Shown here: one piece after another, positions 1 to 8,079 of the stretch | Layout of the letters: the number at the start of each line of letters is the position of its first letter | Position numbering within the stretch: the stretch's first letter is position 1 | NCBI GenBank assembly: GCA_028825445.1 | Contig: JAPKAD010000002.1 | Span: forward strand, 124,001-188,000 | Reading direction: 5' to 3' | DNA length: 64,000 nt | Source: Octadecabacter sp. | Lineage (GTDB): Bacteria > Pseudomonadota > Alphaproteobacteria > Rhodobacterales > Rhodobacteraceae | Notes under the pieces: model-generated | Told to the model about the DNA's origin: nothing | What the model saw: only the letters and a program-made list of their open reading frames with translations | Database searches by the model: none | Position numbers and translations under genes: made by a program

Positions 1-1
1 G

Positions 2-277
2 ATTGATACCGCCCTGAGCGAACACCGCTTGACGGTTGCTGGGGCAGGCAGCTTTGGTGGATCAGCACTGTGGATGCGTGCGCCAAATCACATCGACACC
101 CGTGACCTTGCACGGCGCCTTGCAGAAAAAAGTGTGCTGATCGAACCAGGACACGCATTTTTTAGCGGCCCCACAGCACCGCATAATTTTTACCGCTTAG
201 CCTACAGTTCAATCCCAACACCTCGGATTTCAAGCGGCGTAGAAATTCTTGCAAAAACTCTTGCAGAAATGACTTAA
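2..277 (+). CDS. tauR: TauR-type MocR transcriptional regulator, C-terminal fragment
   Basis: This is the C-terminal end (about 91 codons) of a larger gene that begins upstream of the window; the frame is open from base 2. The residues resemble the end of the aminotransferase-like (fold type I PLP) domain of GntR/MocR regulators, with the stretch IEPGHAFF followed by a phenylalanine/tyrosine/arginine-rich strand and a short terminal helix. MocR regulators have an N-terminal winged helix and bind PLP; TauR activates taurine genes. The assignment to TauR rests mainly on context: the next gene is xsc and a TauR-like repeat lies between them. A short inverted repeat (CTTAACG/CGTTAAG) overlaps the stop codon at 273-296 but is not followed by a T-run, so I do not call it a terminator. 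Only the C-terminus is visible, so another MocR protein is possible. Confidence 0.75.
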   Translation: MDTALSEHRLTVAGAGSFGGSALWMRAPNHIDTRDLARRLAEKSVLIEPGHAFFSGPTAPHNFYRLAYSSIPTPRISSGVEILAKTLAEMT

Positions 278-360
278 CGTCACGAGTTGCGTTAAGGGCC
301 CTAGAACTGACTCGACAAACCCAAGCAATAATGAGACTAATAGTCTTGATAATAGAACAT

Positions 361-393
361 CTGGCTCTAAATTCAGGCATCATCTGGACCTAA
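361..393 (+). promoter_or_regulatory. putative TauR operator upstream of xsc
   Basis: CTGGACCTAA at 384-393 is preceded, 23 bases start to start, by a degenerate copy CTGGCTCTAA at 361-370 in direct orientation. From memory of the family, TauR of Rhodobacter capsulatus recognises direct repeats of CTGGACYTAA. The right copy is a perfect match and the left copy has two mismatches. The site lies about 60 bases upstream of the xsc start and directly after the tauR fragment. Binding is inferred, not shown. Confidence 0.6.
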
Positions 394-451
394 CGGGGCC
401 ACTGCCAAAGCCATAAGTTACAAGCAATGTTGCACCTAAAAGGGTTCCCAA

Positions 452-2233
452 ATGAAAATGACGACCGAAGAAGCCTTCGTAAAAACGCTCCAGATGCATG
501 GTATTGATAATGCATTTGGGATCATTGGCTCAGCCATGATGCCAATCTCAGACATTTTTCCCGATGCAGGCATCAAATTCTGGGATTGTGCTCATGAAAC
601 AACCGGCGGCATGATGGCAGACGGCTTCACACGTGCCACTGGCAAAATGTCGATGATGATTGCACAAAACGGTCCCGGCATCACAAATTTCGTTACTGCA
701 GTGAAGACCGCGTACTGGAATCACACACCAGTTTTGCTAGTCACGCCACAAGCAGCCAACAAGACCATCGGTCAAGGTGGTTTTCAGGAAATGGAACAGA
801 TGAACTTGTTCGCTGATTGCGTTGCCTACCAAGAAGAGGTTCGCGACCCATCCCGTATTGCTGAAACGCTAAACCGCGTCATCATGCAAGCCAAACGCGC
901 ATCTGGCCCCGCCCAAATCAACGTCCCGCGTGATTTCTGGACACAGGTCATCGACATTGATCTGCCAGTCATTGTTGATTTCGAGTTGCCACAGGGCGGC
1001 GACATTGCCGTTTCCGAAGCAGCGGCATTACTTTCAACTGCCAAGTTTCCTGTAATCTTGAACGGCGCAGGTACAATTCTGTCCCCAAATGGCATAGAAG
1101 CGTCGCGCATTTTAGCTGAAACCCTAGACGCACCTGTTTGTGTTGGCTACCAGCACAACGACGCTTTCCCAGGCAATCATCCACTATTTGCTGGCCCATT
1201 AGGTTACAACGGATCAAAAGCTGGCATGGAATTGATTTCCAAAGCTGACGTTGTTCTCGCACTTGGTACACGCCTCAACCCATTTTCAACCCTTCCCGGT
1301 TATGGTATTGATTACTGGCCAACAAATGCCAAAATCATTCAGGTCGACATTAACCCTGATCGTATCGGTCTGACCAAGAAAGTCACAGTAGGCATTATCG
1401 GCGACTCTGCAAAGGTAGCAACTGCAATCTCTGCTAGATTGGCAGACAGCGCAGGCGACGCAGGCCGCAAGGAACGCAAGGCTATAATTGCACAGACCAA
1501 ATCTGCATGGGCACAAGAACTGACTTCCATGACGGAAGAACAGGACGATCCTGGCACAGACTGGAACCAGCGCGCACGTGCTGCAAAACCAGAATGGATG
1601 GCCCCACGCATGGCATGGCGCGCAATCCAAGCAGCCCTTCCAGTTGAGGCGATCATCTCTAGCGATATTGGCAACAACTGTGCCATCGGAAACGCGTACC
1701 CATCGTTCAATGAGTCCCGAAAATATCTGGCACCTGGCCTGTTTGGTCCATGTGGTTATGGTCTGCCTTCAATAGTTGGTGCAAAAATTGGCAGGCCAAA
1801 CGTTCCAGTTGTTGGCTTTGCTGGAGACGGCGCATTTGGCATATCAGTTAACGAGTTGACAGCGATTGGCCGTGGAGACTGGCCTGCGATTACACAAATC
1901 GTTTTCCGCAACTACCAGTGGGGTGCTGAAAAGCGGAACTCTACACTTTGGTTTGACGACAATTTTGTAGGCACAGAGCTTGACGAAGAAGTATCTTACG
2001 CTGGCATTGCAATAGCTTGTGGTTTAAAAGGCGTTGTTGCTCGTACAATGGACGAACTGACAGCAGCCTTGGCTCAGGCAATCAAAGATCAAATGGAAAA
2101 TGGCACCACAACGTTGATCGAAGCCATGATCAACCAAGAACTCGGTGATCCATTCCGTCGCGACGCCATGAAGAAACCTGTTGAAGTTGCTGGTATCTCC
2201 AAAGGCGACATGCGCCAACAAACAATGGCGTAA
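452..2233 (+). CDS. xsc: sulfoacetaldehyde acetyltransferase
   Basis: The product (593 aa, the usual length) is a thiamine-diphosphate enzyme that cleaves sulfoacetaldehyde with phosphate into sulfite and acetyl phosphate, the central desulfonation step for taurine and related C2 sulfonates. Visible features: the N-terminal HETTGG segment with the presumed cofactor-activating Glu49; a QNGPG turn; a middle Rossmann-like domain; and the C-terminal ThDP/Mg motif GDG at 458-460 followed by Asn487 in FRNYQWG, a spacing typical of the family. It starts at an ATG preceded by a weak AAAGGG. It heads the operon that continues through pta to soeC and is probably activated by TauR through the repeat at 361-393. 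Taurine aminotransferase/dehydrogenase and transport genes are not in view and may lie to the left. Confidence 0.95.
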   Translation: MKMTTEEAFVKTLQMHGIDNAFGIIGSAMMPISDIFPDAGIKFWDCAHETTGGMMADGFTRATGKMSMMIAQNGPGITNFVTAVKTAYWNHTPVLLVTPQAANKTIGQGGFQEMEQMNLFADCVAYQEEVRDPSRIAETLNRVIMQAKRASGPAQINVPRDFWTQVIDIDLPVIVDFELPQGGDIAVSEAAALLSTAKFPVILNGAGTILSPNGIEASRILAETLDAPVCVGYQHNDAFPGNHPLFAGPLGYNGSKAGMELISKADVVLALGTRLNPFSTLPGYGIDYWPTNAKIIQVDINPDRIGLTKKVTVGIIGDSAKVATAISARLADSAGDAGRKERKAIIAQTKSAWAQELTSMTEEQDDPGTDWNQRARAAKPEWMAPRMAWRAIQAALPVEAIISSDIGNNCAIGNAYPSFNESRKYLAPGLFGPCGYGLPSIVGAKIGRPNVPVVGFAGDGAFGISVNELTAIGRGDWPAITQIVFRNYQWGAEKRNSTLWFDDNFVGTELDEEVSYAGIAIACGLKGVVARTMDELTAALAQAIKDQMENGTTTLIEAMINQELGDPFRRDAMKKPVEVAGISKGDMRQQTMA

Positions 2234-2251
2234 TAGCCCTTGCAAAATAGT

Positions 2252-2279
2252 GCCGAGGCGGGACAAACTCTGCCTCGGC
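2252..2279 (+). terminator. xsc-pta intercistronic hairpin
   Basis: A perfect 8-bp inverted repeat (GCCGAGGC at 2252-2259 and GCCTCGGC at 2272-2279) has a 12-base loop and is followed by only a weak T-run. It lies in the only long spacer between xsc and pta. It probably acts as a partial terminator or mRNA-end stabiliser, so that xsc is made in excess over the downstream genes; this is inference from position and structure. Confidence 0.55.
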
Positions 2280-2306
2280 TTTCCAGTTTTGAAAGGCCTC
2301 GTTTCA

Positions 2307-3233
2307 ATGTCATCATTTTTATCTGGCGCCGTGGCCGAAGCCCCTGCACATATTATTTTTAAAGCTCAAAACGCACCCACTCCGCGTGTGGCAATTGCCC
2401 GCGCGGGTGCTCCATTGCCGATGATGGCCGCAATGGAAGCGACTCAAGCCAACATGATGGTGCCCCTGTTCACCGGCGAACAAGATATGATCCAAGTTGA
2501 AGCCAACAAACTGGGCTGGGACATTTCTCCATACGAAATCATCAATACCACGGGCGAAGCCGAAGCAGGTAACGCCGCTGCTATAGCCTGCGGCGAAGGC
2601 CGCGCTGACGTCTTAATGAAAGGTCATTTGCATACCGACGCTTTCATGCGTGCCGCCGTCTCTCGCGGTGCAGGTCTTCGAACTGGCAAACGCTTTGTGC
2701 ATATTTTTCACATAACCACGACAGACGGGTCACGTTCGATCACAATCAGCGACGCAGCGGTTAACGTGAATCCTAATCTCGACACCCGCAGGGACGCAAC
2801 CATGGAAGTCGTCAACCTGCTGCATAAAATTGGTAATCAGCGCCCTAAGGTCGCATTCCTGTCAGCCACAGAATCTCCGATTGAAAGCGTGCCTTCATCA
2901 ATGGAAGCTCGCGAATTGCGCGATTGGGCCATTGAAAACATTAAGAGCGCTGATTTCTCGGGTCCGTTAGCGTTCGATCTAATTATGTCGCCTGAAGCAG
3001 TACAGGCGAAAGATCTGACCAACGATCCCGTAGCAGGCCAAGCCGACGCCATCATTGTGCCTGATATTGTATCGGGTAACGCTCTGTTCAAATCTTTCGT
3101 TTACCTCACAGGAGGCTGTGCTGGCGGCATCGTCATGGGTGCAAAAGTTCCAATCCTTTTAACATCCCGCGCAGATCCCTCAGCTGCCCGACTGTCGTCC
3201 ATTGCACTTGGTGCAATTATGGCGGCTGGCTGA
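2307..3233 (+). CDS. pta: phosphate acetyltransferase
   Basis: A 308-aa short-form Pta that converts the acetyl phosphate released by Xsc to acetyl-CoA. Family marks include the N-terminal RVAIARAGA strand, the internal GEAEAGNAAA and GRADVLMKG segments, and the C-terminal PDIVSGN and GGCAGGIVMGAKVPI motifs of the Pta/Ptb superfamily. The start at 2307 is chosen over an in-frame upstream codon at 2181 that would overlap xsc; a GAAAGG lies about 10 bases before it. The stop overlaps the next start as TGATG, so translation of the ackA remnant is coupled. The family also contains phosphate butyryltransferases, but xsc linkage favours Pta. Confidence 0.92.
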   Translation: MSSFLSGAVAEAPAHIIFKAQNAPTPRVAIARAGAPLPMMAAMEATQANMMVPLFTGEQDMIQVEANKLGWDISPYEIINTTGEAEAGNAAAIACGEGRADVLMKGHLHTDAFMRAAVSRGAGLRTGKRFVHIFHITTTDGSRSITISDAAVNVNPNLDTRRDATMEVVNLLHKIGNQRPKVAFLSATESPIESVPSSMEARELRDWAIENIKSADFSGPLAFDLIMSPEAVQAKDLTNDPVAGQADAIIVPDIVSGNALFKSFVYLTGGCAGGIVMGAKVPILLTSRADPSAARLSSIALGAIMAAG

Positions 3234-3514
3234 TGATCCTCGTTATTGACGCGGGTTCTTTGTCGATAAAAATTTTGATATTTCAGTCCGCCCTGACCAA
3301 AGTAATGGCCAGCCAAATAAGTCGTATAGGCGGCCTTATAGCGCACGTTGCGCTGGGCAATGGCGACAAAAACAACGTGACTGCCAACCACAAAACAGGC
3401 CTAAACACGGCCCTTGCCAGCCTGACTCCGCAAGAGATCACGGCTTGCAAACTGACCGCAATCAACGAAGAATGTCAAGTTGCAGTACATGCAATCACTC
3501 TGGAAGCCAGATGA
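3233..3514 (+). pseudogene. ackA: acetate kinase remnant, in-frame internal deletion
   Basis: A 93-codon open frame starts exactly like acetate kinase (MILVIDAGSLSIK, compare the family's NAGSSSIK phosphate-binding start). It keeps roughly the first 65-70 residues and then jumps to a segment resembling the extreme C-terminus (TAINEE...VAVHAITLE). Acetate kinase is normally about 400 aa, so some 300 central residues, including the catalytic core, are absent. The canonical Asn and one Ser of the first motif are also changed to Asp and Leu. It overlaps pta (TGATG) and the next gene (ATGA at 3511-3514), so the deletion has kept the frame and translational coupling. It cannot be an active kinase; whether the peptide is made is unknown. 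Confidence 0.75.
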
Positions 3515-4275
3515 TCGACTGGATCATCAGTGCAACAAATCTTAGCCAGACAGATTTTGTAATTTTAATCGGATTAACAATGCTGGCCGGTATTGTGCGT
3601 GGCTTCAGCGGTTTTGCTTTGTCAGCAATGGTTATGGCCACCGCCGTAGTGATCATACCACCCGTACAACTGATTCCAATGTTGTGGTGGCTTGAAATGT
3701 CAGCCTCTATTTTAATGTTAAAAAACGGCTGGGTGGGTGCGGATAAAACTATGACCTACGGCCTCGCGGGCGGGTCATTTATTGGTTGGCCTATCGGCCT
3801 CGCATTAACGATCTCATTGCCCATTACAATGTCCAAGACCATATCACTCGCAGTAATCATGACGCTTGCCGCGATCCTACTAGCGAGGATACGCATGCCG
3901 TTTCTGGCCACCAAGTCTGGGCTTTATGGCGCAGGCATAGTGGCGGGCATTGCATCAGGCCTCGCATCTGTGGGCGGGATGGTTGTTGCGATTTACGTTT
4001 TAGCTGCGAAAGCACCTGCCAACACAATGCGAGCATCGCTAGTGCTGTATCTATTTTTGACATCGGTAATTTCGATGGTCGTTTTAATCGCATACGGTAT
4101 CATGGGGGCATCCAGCGTGGCGCGTGGCCTTATTTTTGCAATACCCACTATGATCGGTGTTATGATCGGCCAGCAATTTTTTACCGAACGCCTTGCGCCC
4201 TACTATCGTCCGTTCTGCCTTATTCTTTTGATCGGCCTCGCCTCGCTTGGTTTGATTCGCTCCCAATTTGCCTGA
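3511..4275 (+). CDS. TauE/SafE family permease, probable sulfite exporter
   Basis: A 254-aa polytopic membrane protein with about eight hydrophobic segments and the family features GLTMLAGIVRGFSGFA near residue 20 and a second half starting around YGAGIVAGIASGLASVGG. TauE/SafE proteins export anions such as sulfite, sulfoacetate or sulfolactate. Between pta and the sulfite dehydrogenase genes, removal of sulfite produced by Xsc is the likely role. The start at 3511 overlaps the ackA remnant stop by ATGA; an in-frame upstream codon at 3445 would add a hydrophilic, Cys-rich tail foreign to the family. soeA follows after 17 bases. The transported anion is inferred from context. Confidence 0.85.
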   Translation: MIDWIISATNLSQTDFVILIGLTMLAGIVRGFSGFALSAMVMATAVVIIPPVQLIPMLWWLEMSASILMLKNGWVGADKTMTYGLAGGSFIGWPIGLALTISLPITMSKTISLAVIMTLAAILLARIRMPFLATKSGLYGAGIVAGIASGLASVGGMVVAIYVLAAKAPANTMRASLVLYLFLTSVISMVVLIAYGIMGASSVARGLIFAIPTMIGVMIGQQFFTERLAPYYRPFCLILLIGLASLGLIRSQFA

Positions 4276-4292
4276 ACTGAAAGGTCACCAAG

Positions 4293-7124
4293 ATGCCCAA
4301 AGATCAACCGATCCTCGATACATCGCCAAAGGTTTCTGATGAGGTCCGCAAGACGACCTGTTACATGTGCGCCTGTCGCTGCGGCATCGACGTACACATG
4401 AAATATGGTAAAGTGGCTTACATAGAGGGAAATAAAGATCACCCCGTGAACCAAGGCGTTCTTTGCGCCAAAGGGTCAGCTGGCATCATGCAAGTTAATG
4501 CACCTTCCCGCCTAAAGGCCCCATTAAAACGTGTTGGCCCGCGTGGTTCGGGTGAGTTCAAAGAGATTTCGTGGGAAGAGGCGCTGACAATCGCCACTGA
4601 CTGGCTAAAACCCATTCGCGAAAAAGCTCCTGAAAAGCTGGCGTTCTTTACAGGCCGCGATCAGTCACAATCATTCACGTCACTTTGGGCCCAAGGGTTC
4701 GGTACTCCAAACTACGCAGCACATGGTGGGTTCTGTTCCGTGAATATGGCTGCTGCTGGTATCTATACAATGGGTGGAGCGTTTTGGGAATTCGGTCAGC
4801 CTGATTGGGACCATACCAAAATGTTTGTGCTGTTTGGCGTCGCCGAAGACCACGATTCCAATCCGATCAAAATGGGCATTGGCAAAATCAAAAACCGCGG
4901 CGCGCGTATGGTTGGCGTTAACCCTATCCGCACGGGCTATAATGCTGTGGCCGATGACTGGTTTGGTATCACGCCGGGCACCGATGGTTTGCTGATCATG
5001 GCACTAATCCATGAATTATTTAAGGCAGGCAAACTCGATCTGGACTACCTCGCGCGGTTCACTAATGCGTCCTGCATCGTCAACGAAGACCCTAATAGTA
5101 GTCAGAACGGCCTGCTTTTGCGCGACAGTGACGGACAACCACAGGTAATCAACAAAAACACAGGCCACCTTGCGCCATGGAACGGGCAAGGCGTGGAACC
5201 CGATTTGGGCACAACCTACCGAACTGCTGGCGTGACGCATCGCCCTGTGTTCCATCTCATGGTGGATCGCTTTCTTGATCCTAAACACGCACCCGAAATG
5301 GTCTCGGATGCAACAGGCATTTCCACGGGACGCATCAAACGTCTTGCTGCTGATATGGCGCATGTGGCATTTGACCAAGCCATTGAACTTGATCGTCCTT
5401 GGACTGATTTTCGCGGTAAAAAGCACCCAAAAATGATTGGCCGTCCTGTTTCGATGCACGCAATGCGTGGTATTTCTGCGCATTCCAACGGATTTCAAAC
5501 TTGCCGCGCGTTGCACACATTGCAGATCATATTAGGTGCTGTAGAAACCCCCGGTGGCATGCGGTTCAAACCGCCCTACCCGAAGCCAGCCACAGCGCAC
5601 CCAAAACCCCACGGCAAAGTCACGCCCGGTGCTGCCCTTAACGGTCCACACCTTGGTTATCCCCATGGTCCTGAAGATTTGATGCTGCATGAAGATGGCA
5701 GCGCAATCCGCATTGACAAAGCCTTCACATGGGACAATCCATTGTCAGCACACGGCATGATGCACATGGTGATTTCTAACGCCCACGCCGGAGATCCGTA
5801 TAAAATCGACACGCTGTTTATGTACATGGCTAACATGTCGTGGAACAGTTCCATGAACACAACTGGCGTTATGGAAATGCTGACAGACAAAGACGAAGAT
5901 ACTGGTGAATATGTAATCCCACGCATCATCTATTCAGACGCTTATTCATCGGAAATGGTCGCCTTTGCCGACCTAATCTTGCCTGACACCACATACCTTG
6001 AACGGCACGATTGCATCTCGCTTCTGGACCGCCCCATATCCGAAGCGGACGGCGTTGCGGATGCAATCCGCTGGCCCGTCATTGAACCAGACCGTGACGT
6101 ACGCGGGTTTCAATCAGTGCTCTGCGAACTTGGCGCGCGGCTCGATTTACCAAGCTTCGTGAACGAAGACGGTTCACAAAAATACGAAGACTACGCAGAC
6201 TACATTACTAACCACATTCGTCGTCCTGGGATTGGGCCACTTGCAGGTTTTCGCATGGGTGAGAATGGGTTAACCGAAGGGCGAGGTGAACCTAACGAAG
6301 ATCAGCTTGACAGCTATATCAAGAACGGAGGCTTTTGGGTGTCCCACGTCCCCAAAGAGGCGTCATACTACAAACCGTTCAATATGGCCTACCAATCTTG
6401 GGCGGTGAAAATGGGCTTTTATGACAGTGAACAGCCCTATATCTTTACGCCTTACGTAGAACCACTGCGCCGAATGCAGTTGGCGGCTGAAGGGCATGGT
6501 CGTGTGCAACCACCCGATCATTTGCGCGAACAGATCAAACGCACTATGGATCCACTACCGATGTGGTACGCACCACTGTCCGATGACTTGATCGACACGG
6601 GAGAATTTAACGTCCACGCGCTTACACAGCGGCCGATGGCGATGTACCATTCTTGGGGCACGCAAAACGCATGGCTACGCCAAATTCACGGGATTAACCC
6701 GCTGTATGTACCTACAAAAATCTGGGAACAACACGGCTTTACTGAAGACGATTGGGCAAAGGTCTCATCCCCATCAGGCGTTATCACAGTCCCAGTCGCA
6801 CACATGGCCGCACTGAATGAAAATACCGTCTGGACATGGAATGCGATTGGCAAACGTAAAGGCGCTTGGGCTTTGGATGAAAAATCACCTGAGGCAACCG
6901 AAGGCTTCCTGCTTAACCACCTGATCCACGAACTACTACCAGAAAAAGCTGATGGCATGCGCTGGTCGAACTCCGACCCCATCACTGGCCAAGCTGCGTG
7001 GTTTGATCTTCGCGTGAAGATCGAAAAGGTCGCGGCCCCTAATGAAGCACAGCCCGTAACACCAGCGCAAAAGTCCCCAGTAGGCTATGGTCCAAAATCC
7101 CAAGCATGGAAGGTTGGCCAATGA
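4293..7124 (+). CDS. soeA: sulfite dehydrogenase molybdopterin subunit SoeA
   Basis: The product is 943 aa, a DMSO-reductase-family molybdopterin oxidoreductase. An N-terminal [4Fe-4S] motif C23-x2-C26-x3-C30 ... C58 is followed by the large bis-MGD domains and a C-terminal molydopterin-dinucleotide-binding domain (around residues 770-900, with the segment HALTQRPMAMYHSWGTQNAW). There is no twin-arginine signal peptide, which fits a cytoplasmic SoeA rather than periplasmic DmsA/PhsA-type enzymes. With soeB and soeC it forms the membrane-bound, inward-facing sulfite dehydrogenase that oxidises sulfite to sulfate and reduces the quinone pool. It is linked to xsc, the sulfite-generating gene. 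The stop overlaps the start of the microprotein gene (ATGA, 7121-7124). Related polysulfide/thiosulfate reductases are less likely given the context. Confidence 0.88.
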   Translation: MPKDQPILDTSPKVSDEVRKTTCYMCACRCGIDVHMKYGKVAYIEGNKDHPVNQGVLCAKGSAGIMQVNAPSRLKAPLKRVGPRGSGEFKEISWEEALTIATDWLKPIREKAPEKLAFFTGRDQSQSFTSLWAQGFGTPNYAAHGGFCSVNMAAAGIYTMGGAFWEFGQPDWDHTKMFVLFGVAEDHDSNPIKMGIGKIKNRGARMVGVNPIRTGYNAVADDWFGITPGTDGLLIMALIHELFKAGKLDLDYLARFTNASCIVNEDPNSSQNGLLLRDSDGQPQVINKNTGHLAPWNGQGVEPDLGTTYRTAGVTHRPVFHLMVDRFLDPKHAPEMVSDATGISTGRIKRLAADMAHVAFDQAIELDRPWTDFRGKKHPKMIGRPVSMHAMRGISAHSNGFQTCRALHTLQIILGAVETPGGMRFKPPYPKPATAHPKPHGKVTPGAALNGPHLGYPHGPEDLMLHEDGSAIRIDKAFTWDNPLSAHGMMHMVISNAHAGDPYKIDTLFMYMANMSWNSSMNTTGVMEMLTDKDEDTGEYVIPRIIYSDAYSSEMVAFADLILPDTTYLERHDCISLLDRPISEADGVADAIRWPVIEPDRDVRGFQSVLCELGARLDLPSFVNEDGSQKYEDYADYITNHIRRPGIGPLAGFRMGENGLTEGRGEPNEDQLDSYIKNGGFWVSHVPKEASYYKPFNMAYQSWAVKMGFYDSEQPYIFTPYVEPLRRMQLAAEGHGRVQPPDHLREQIKRTMDPLPMWYAPLSDDLIDTGEFNVHALTQRPMAMYHSWGTQNAWLRQIHGINPLYVPTKIWEQHGFTEDDWAKVSSPSGVITVPVAHMAALNENTVWTWNAIGKRKGAWALDEKSPEATEGFLLNHLIHELLPEKADGMRWSNSDPITGQAAWFDLRVKIEKVAAPNEAQPVTPAQKSPVGYGPKSQAWKVGQ

Positions 7125-7261
7125 AGCAAACACTGTTTCTCATCTTTACTGCCATTGTACTTATGATTGGCAGTTTCGTCTGGTTTGTCGCCACATGGGA
7201 CGCATCTGTCGAAGAACCCATCAGCATGATCCAACCCATCCTCATAGGGGCCACAACATGA
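7121..7261 (+). CDS. 46-aa single-pass membrane microprotein between soeA and soeB
   Basis: An open frame of 46 codons starts at an ATG overlapping the soeA stop (ATGA, 7121-7124) and ends at a TGA overlapping the soeB start (ATGA, 7258-7261), so it fills the soeA-soeB spacer exactly. A GGAAGG lies about 8 bases before its ATG. The product begins MKQTLFLIFTAIV, has one hydrophobic segment at about residues 4-26 (ending in FVWFVATW) and a short polar tail with two acidic residues. I do not recognise a family. Double translational coupling suggests a real, stoichiometric accessory subunit, assembly factor or anchor for SoeABC; that role is inference. Confidence 0.7.
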   Translation: MKQTLFLIFTAIVLMIGSFVWFVATWDASVEEPISMIQPILIGATT

Positions 7262-8079
7262 CAAATTTACCCACCACAACGGCTAAGAAACTTGGCCTAG
7301 TGATTGACCTTGATACCTGCGTTGGCTGCCATGCGTGCGTGATCTCATGCAAAGGCTGGAATACCGAAAATTACGGTGTACCGCTGTCAGATCAGGATCC
7401 ATTTGGCGAAAACCCAACGGGGACGTTCCTCAATCGGGTGCATAGCTACGAAATCCAACCGCCAGATCTTGGATTGGGAGCAGCGCCCGCACAACTGGTT
7501 CACTTCCCCAAATCCTGTCTGCACTGCGAAGATGCGCCTTGCGTGACTGTCTGCCCGACTGGGGCCAGCTACAAACGCGTCGAAGACGGCATTGTTTTGG
7601 TCAATGAACAAGACTGCATCGGTTGTGGATTGTGCGCATGGGCCTGTCCTTACGGCGCACGCGAAATGGACGCCGAAGCGAAGGTCATGAAAAAATGCAC
7701 GCTTTGCGTTGACCGAATTTATAACGAAAACCTGCCCGAGCGAGACCGCGAACCAGCATGCGTACGCACTTGCCCATCCAACGCGCGTCACTTTGGCGAT
7801 TTTGCAGATCCAGACTCTAACGTGTCTATACTCACCGCTGAGCGCAGCGGTATGGACCTAATGCCTGAAATGGGCACAAAACCCGTCAACAAATACTTGC
7901 CCCCCCGCGTCAAAGATCGTGATCACAACCAGGAGATTGATATCCTTTCACCATTACTTGCCCCCGTTGCAACAGAAACAGCTGGTTTCCTTGGTTGGCT
8001 CGACAAAGCACTCGACGCAATGCCTAGTCCTTCGAAGAGCGATTCTCCAAAAGACAGTTATAAGGGAGGGTCAAACTAA
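7258..8079 (+). CDS. soeB: sulfite dehydrogenase iron-sulfur subunit SoeB
   Basis: A 273-aa ferredoxin-like electron-transfer subunit of the DmsB/NrfC type. The first cluster motif is C21-x2-C24-x2-C27-x3-C31 (CVGCHACVISC). Further sets are CLHCEDAPCVTVC, CIGCGLCAWAC and CTLCVDR...CVRTC, giving binding sites for four [4Fe-4S] clusters. There is no export signal, matching SoeA. The start at 7258 is chosen because it follows AGGGG by 7 bases and overlaps the microprotein stop; the longer frame from 7087 would run through soeA. The stop overlaps soeC as TAATG. It passes electrons from SoeA to the membrane subunit. Confidence 0.9.
   Translation: MTNLPTTTAKKLGLVIDLDTCVGCHACVISCKGWNTENYGVPLSDQDPFGENPTGTFLNRVHSYEIQPPDLGLGAAPAQLVHFPKSCLHCEDAPCVTVCPTGASYKRVEDGIVLVNEQDCIGCGLCAWACPYGAREMDAEAKVMKKCTLCVDRIYNENLPERDREPACVRTCPSNARHFGDFADPDSNVSILTAERSGMDLMPEMGTKPVNKYLPPRVKDRDHNQEIDILSPLLAPVATETAGFLGWLDKALDAMPSPSKSDSPKDSYKGGSN

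Noticed and set aside
273-296. Inverted repeat CTTAACG/CGTTAAG over the tauR stop as a terminator
   Set aside because: AT-rich 7-bp stem without a following T-run; could be incidental.
2181-2306. Upstream start for pta at 2181
   Set aside because: It would overlap xsc by 53 bases and add a non-homologous Cys/Lys-rich extension; the ATG at 2307 has a ribosome-binding site and the family N-terminus.
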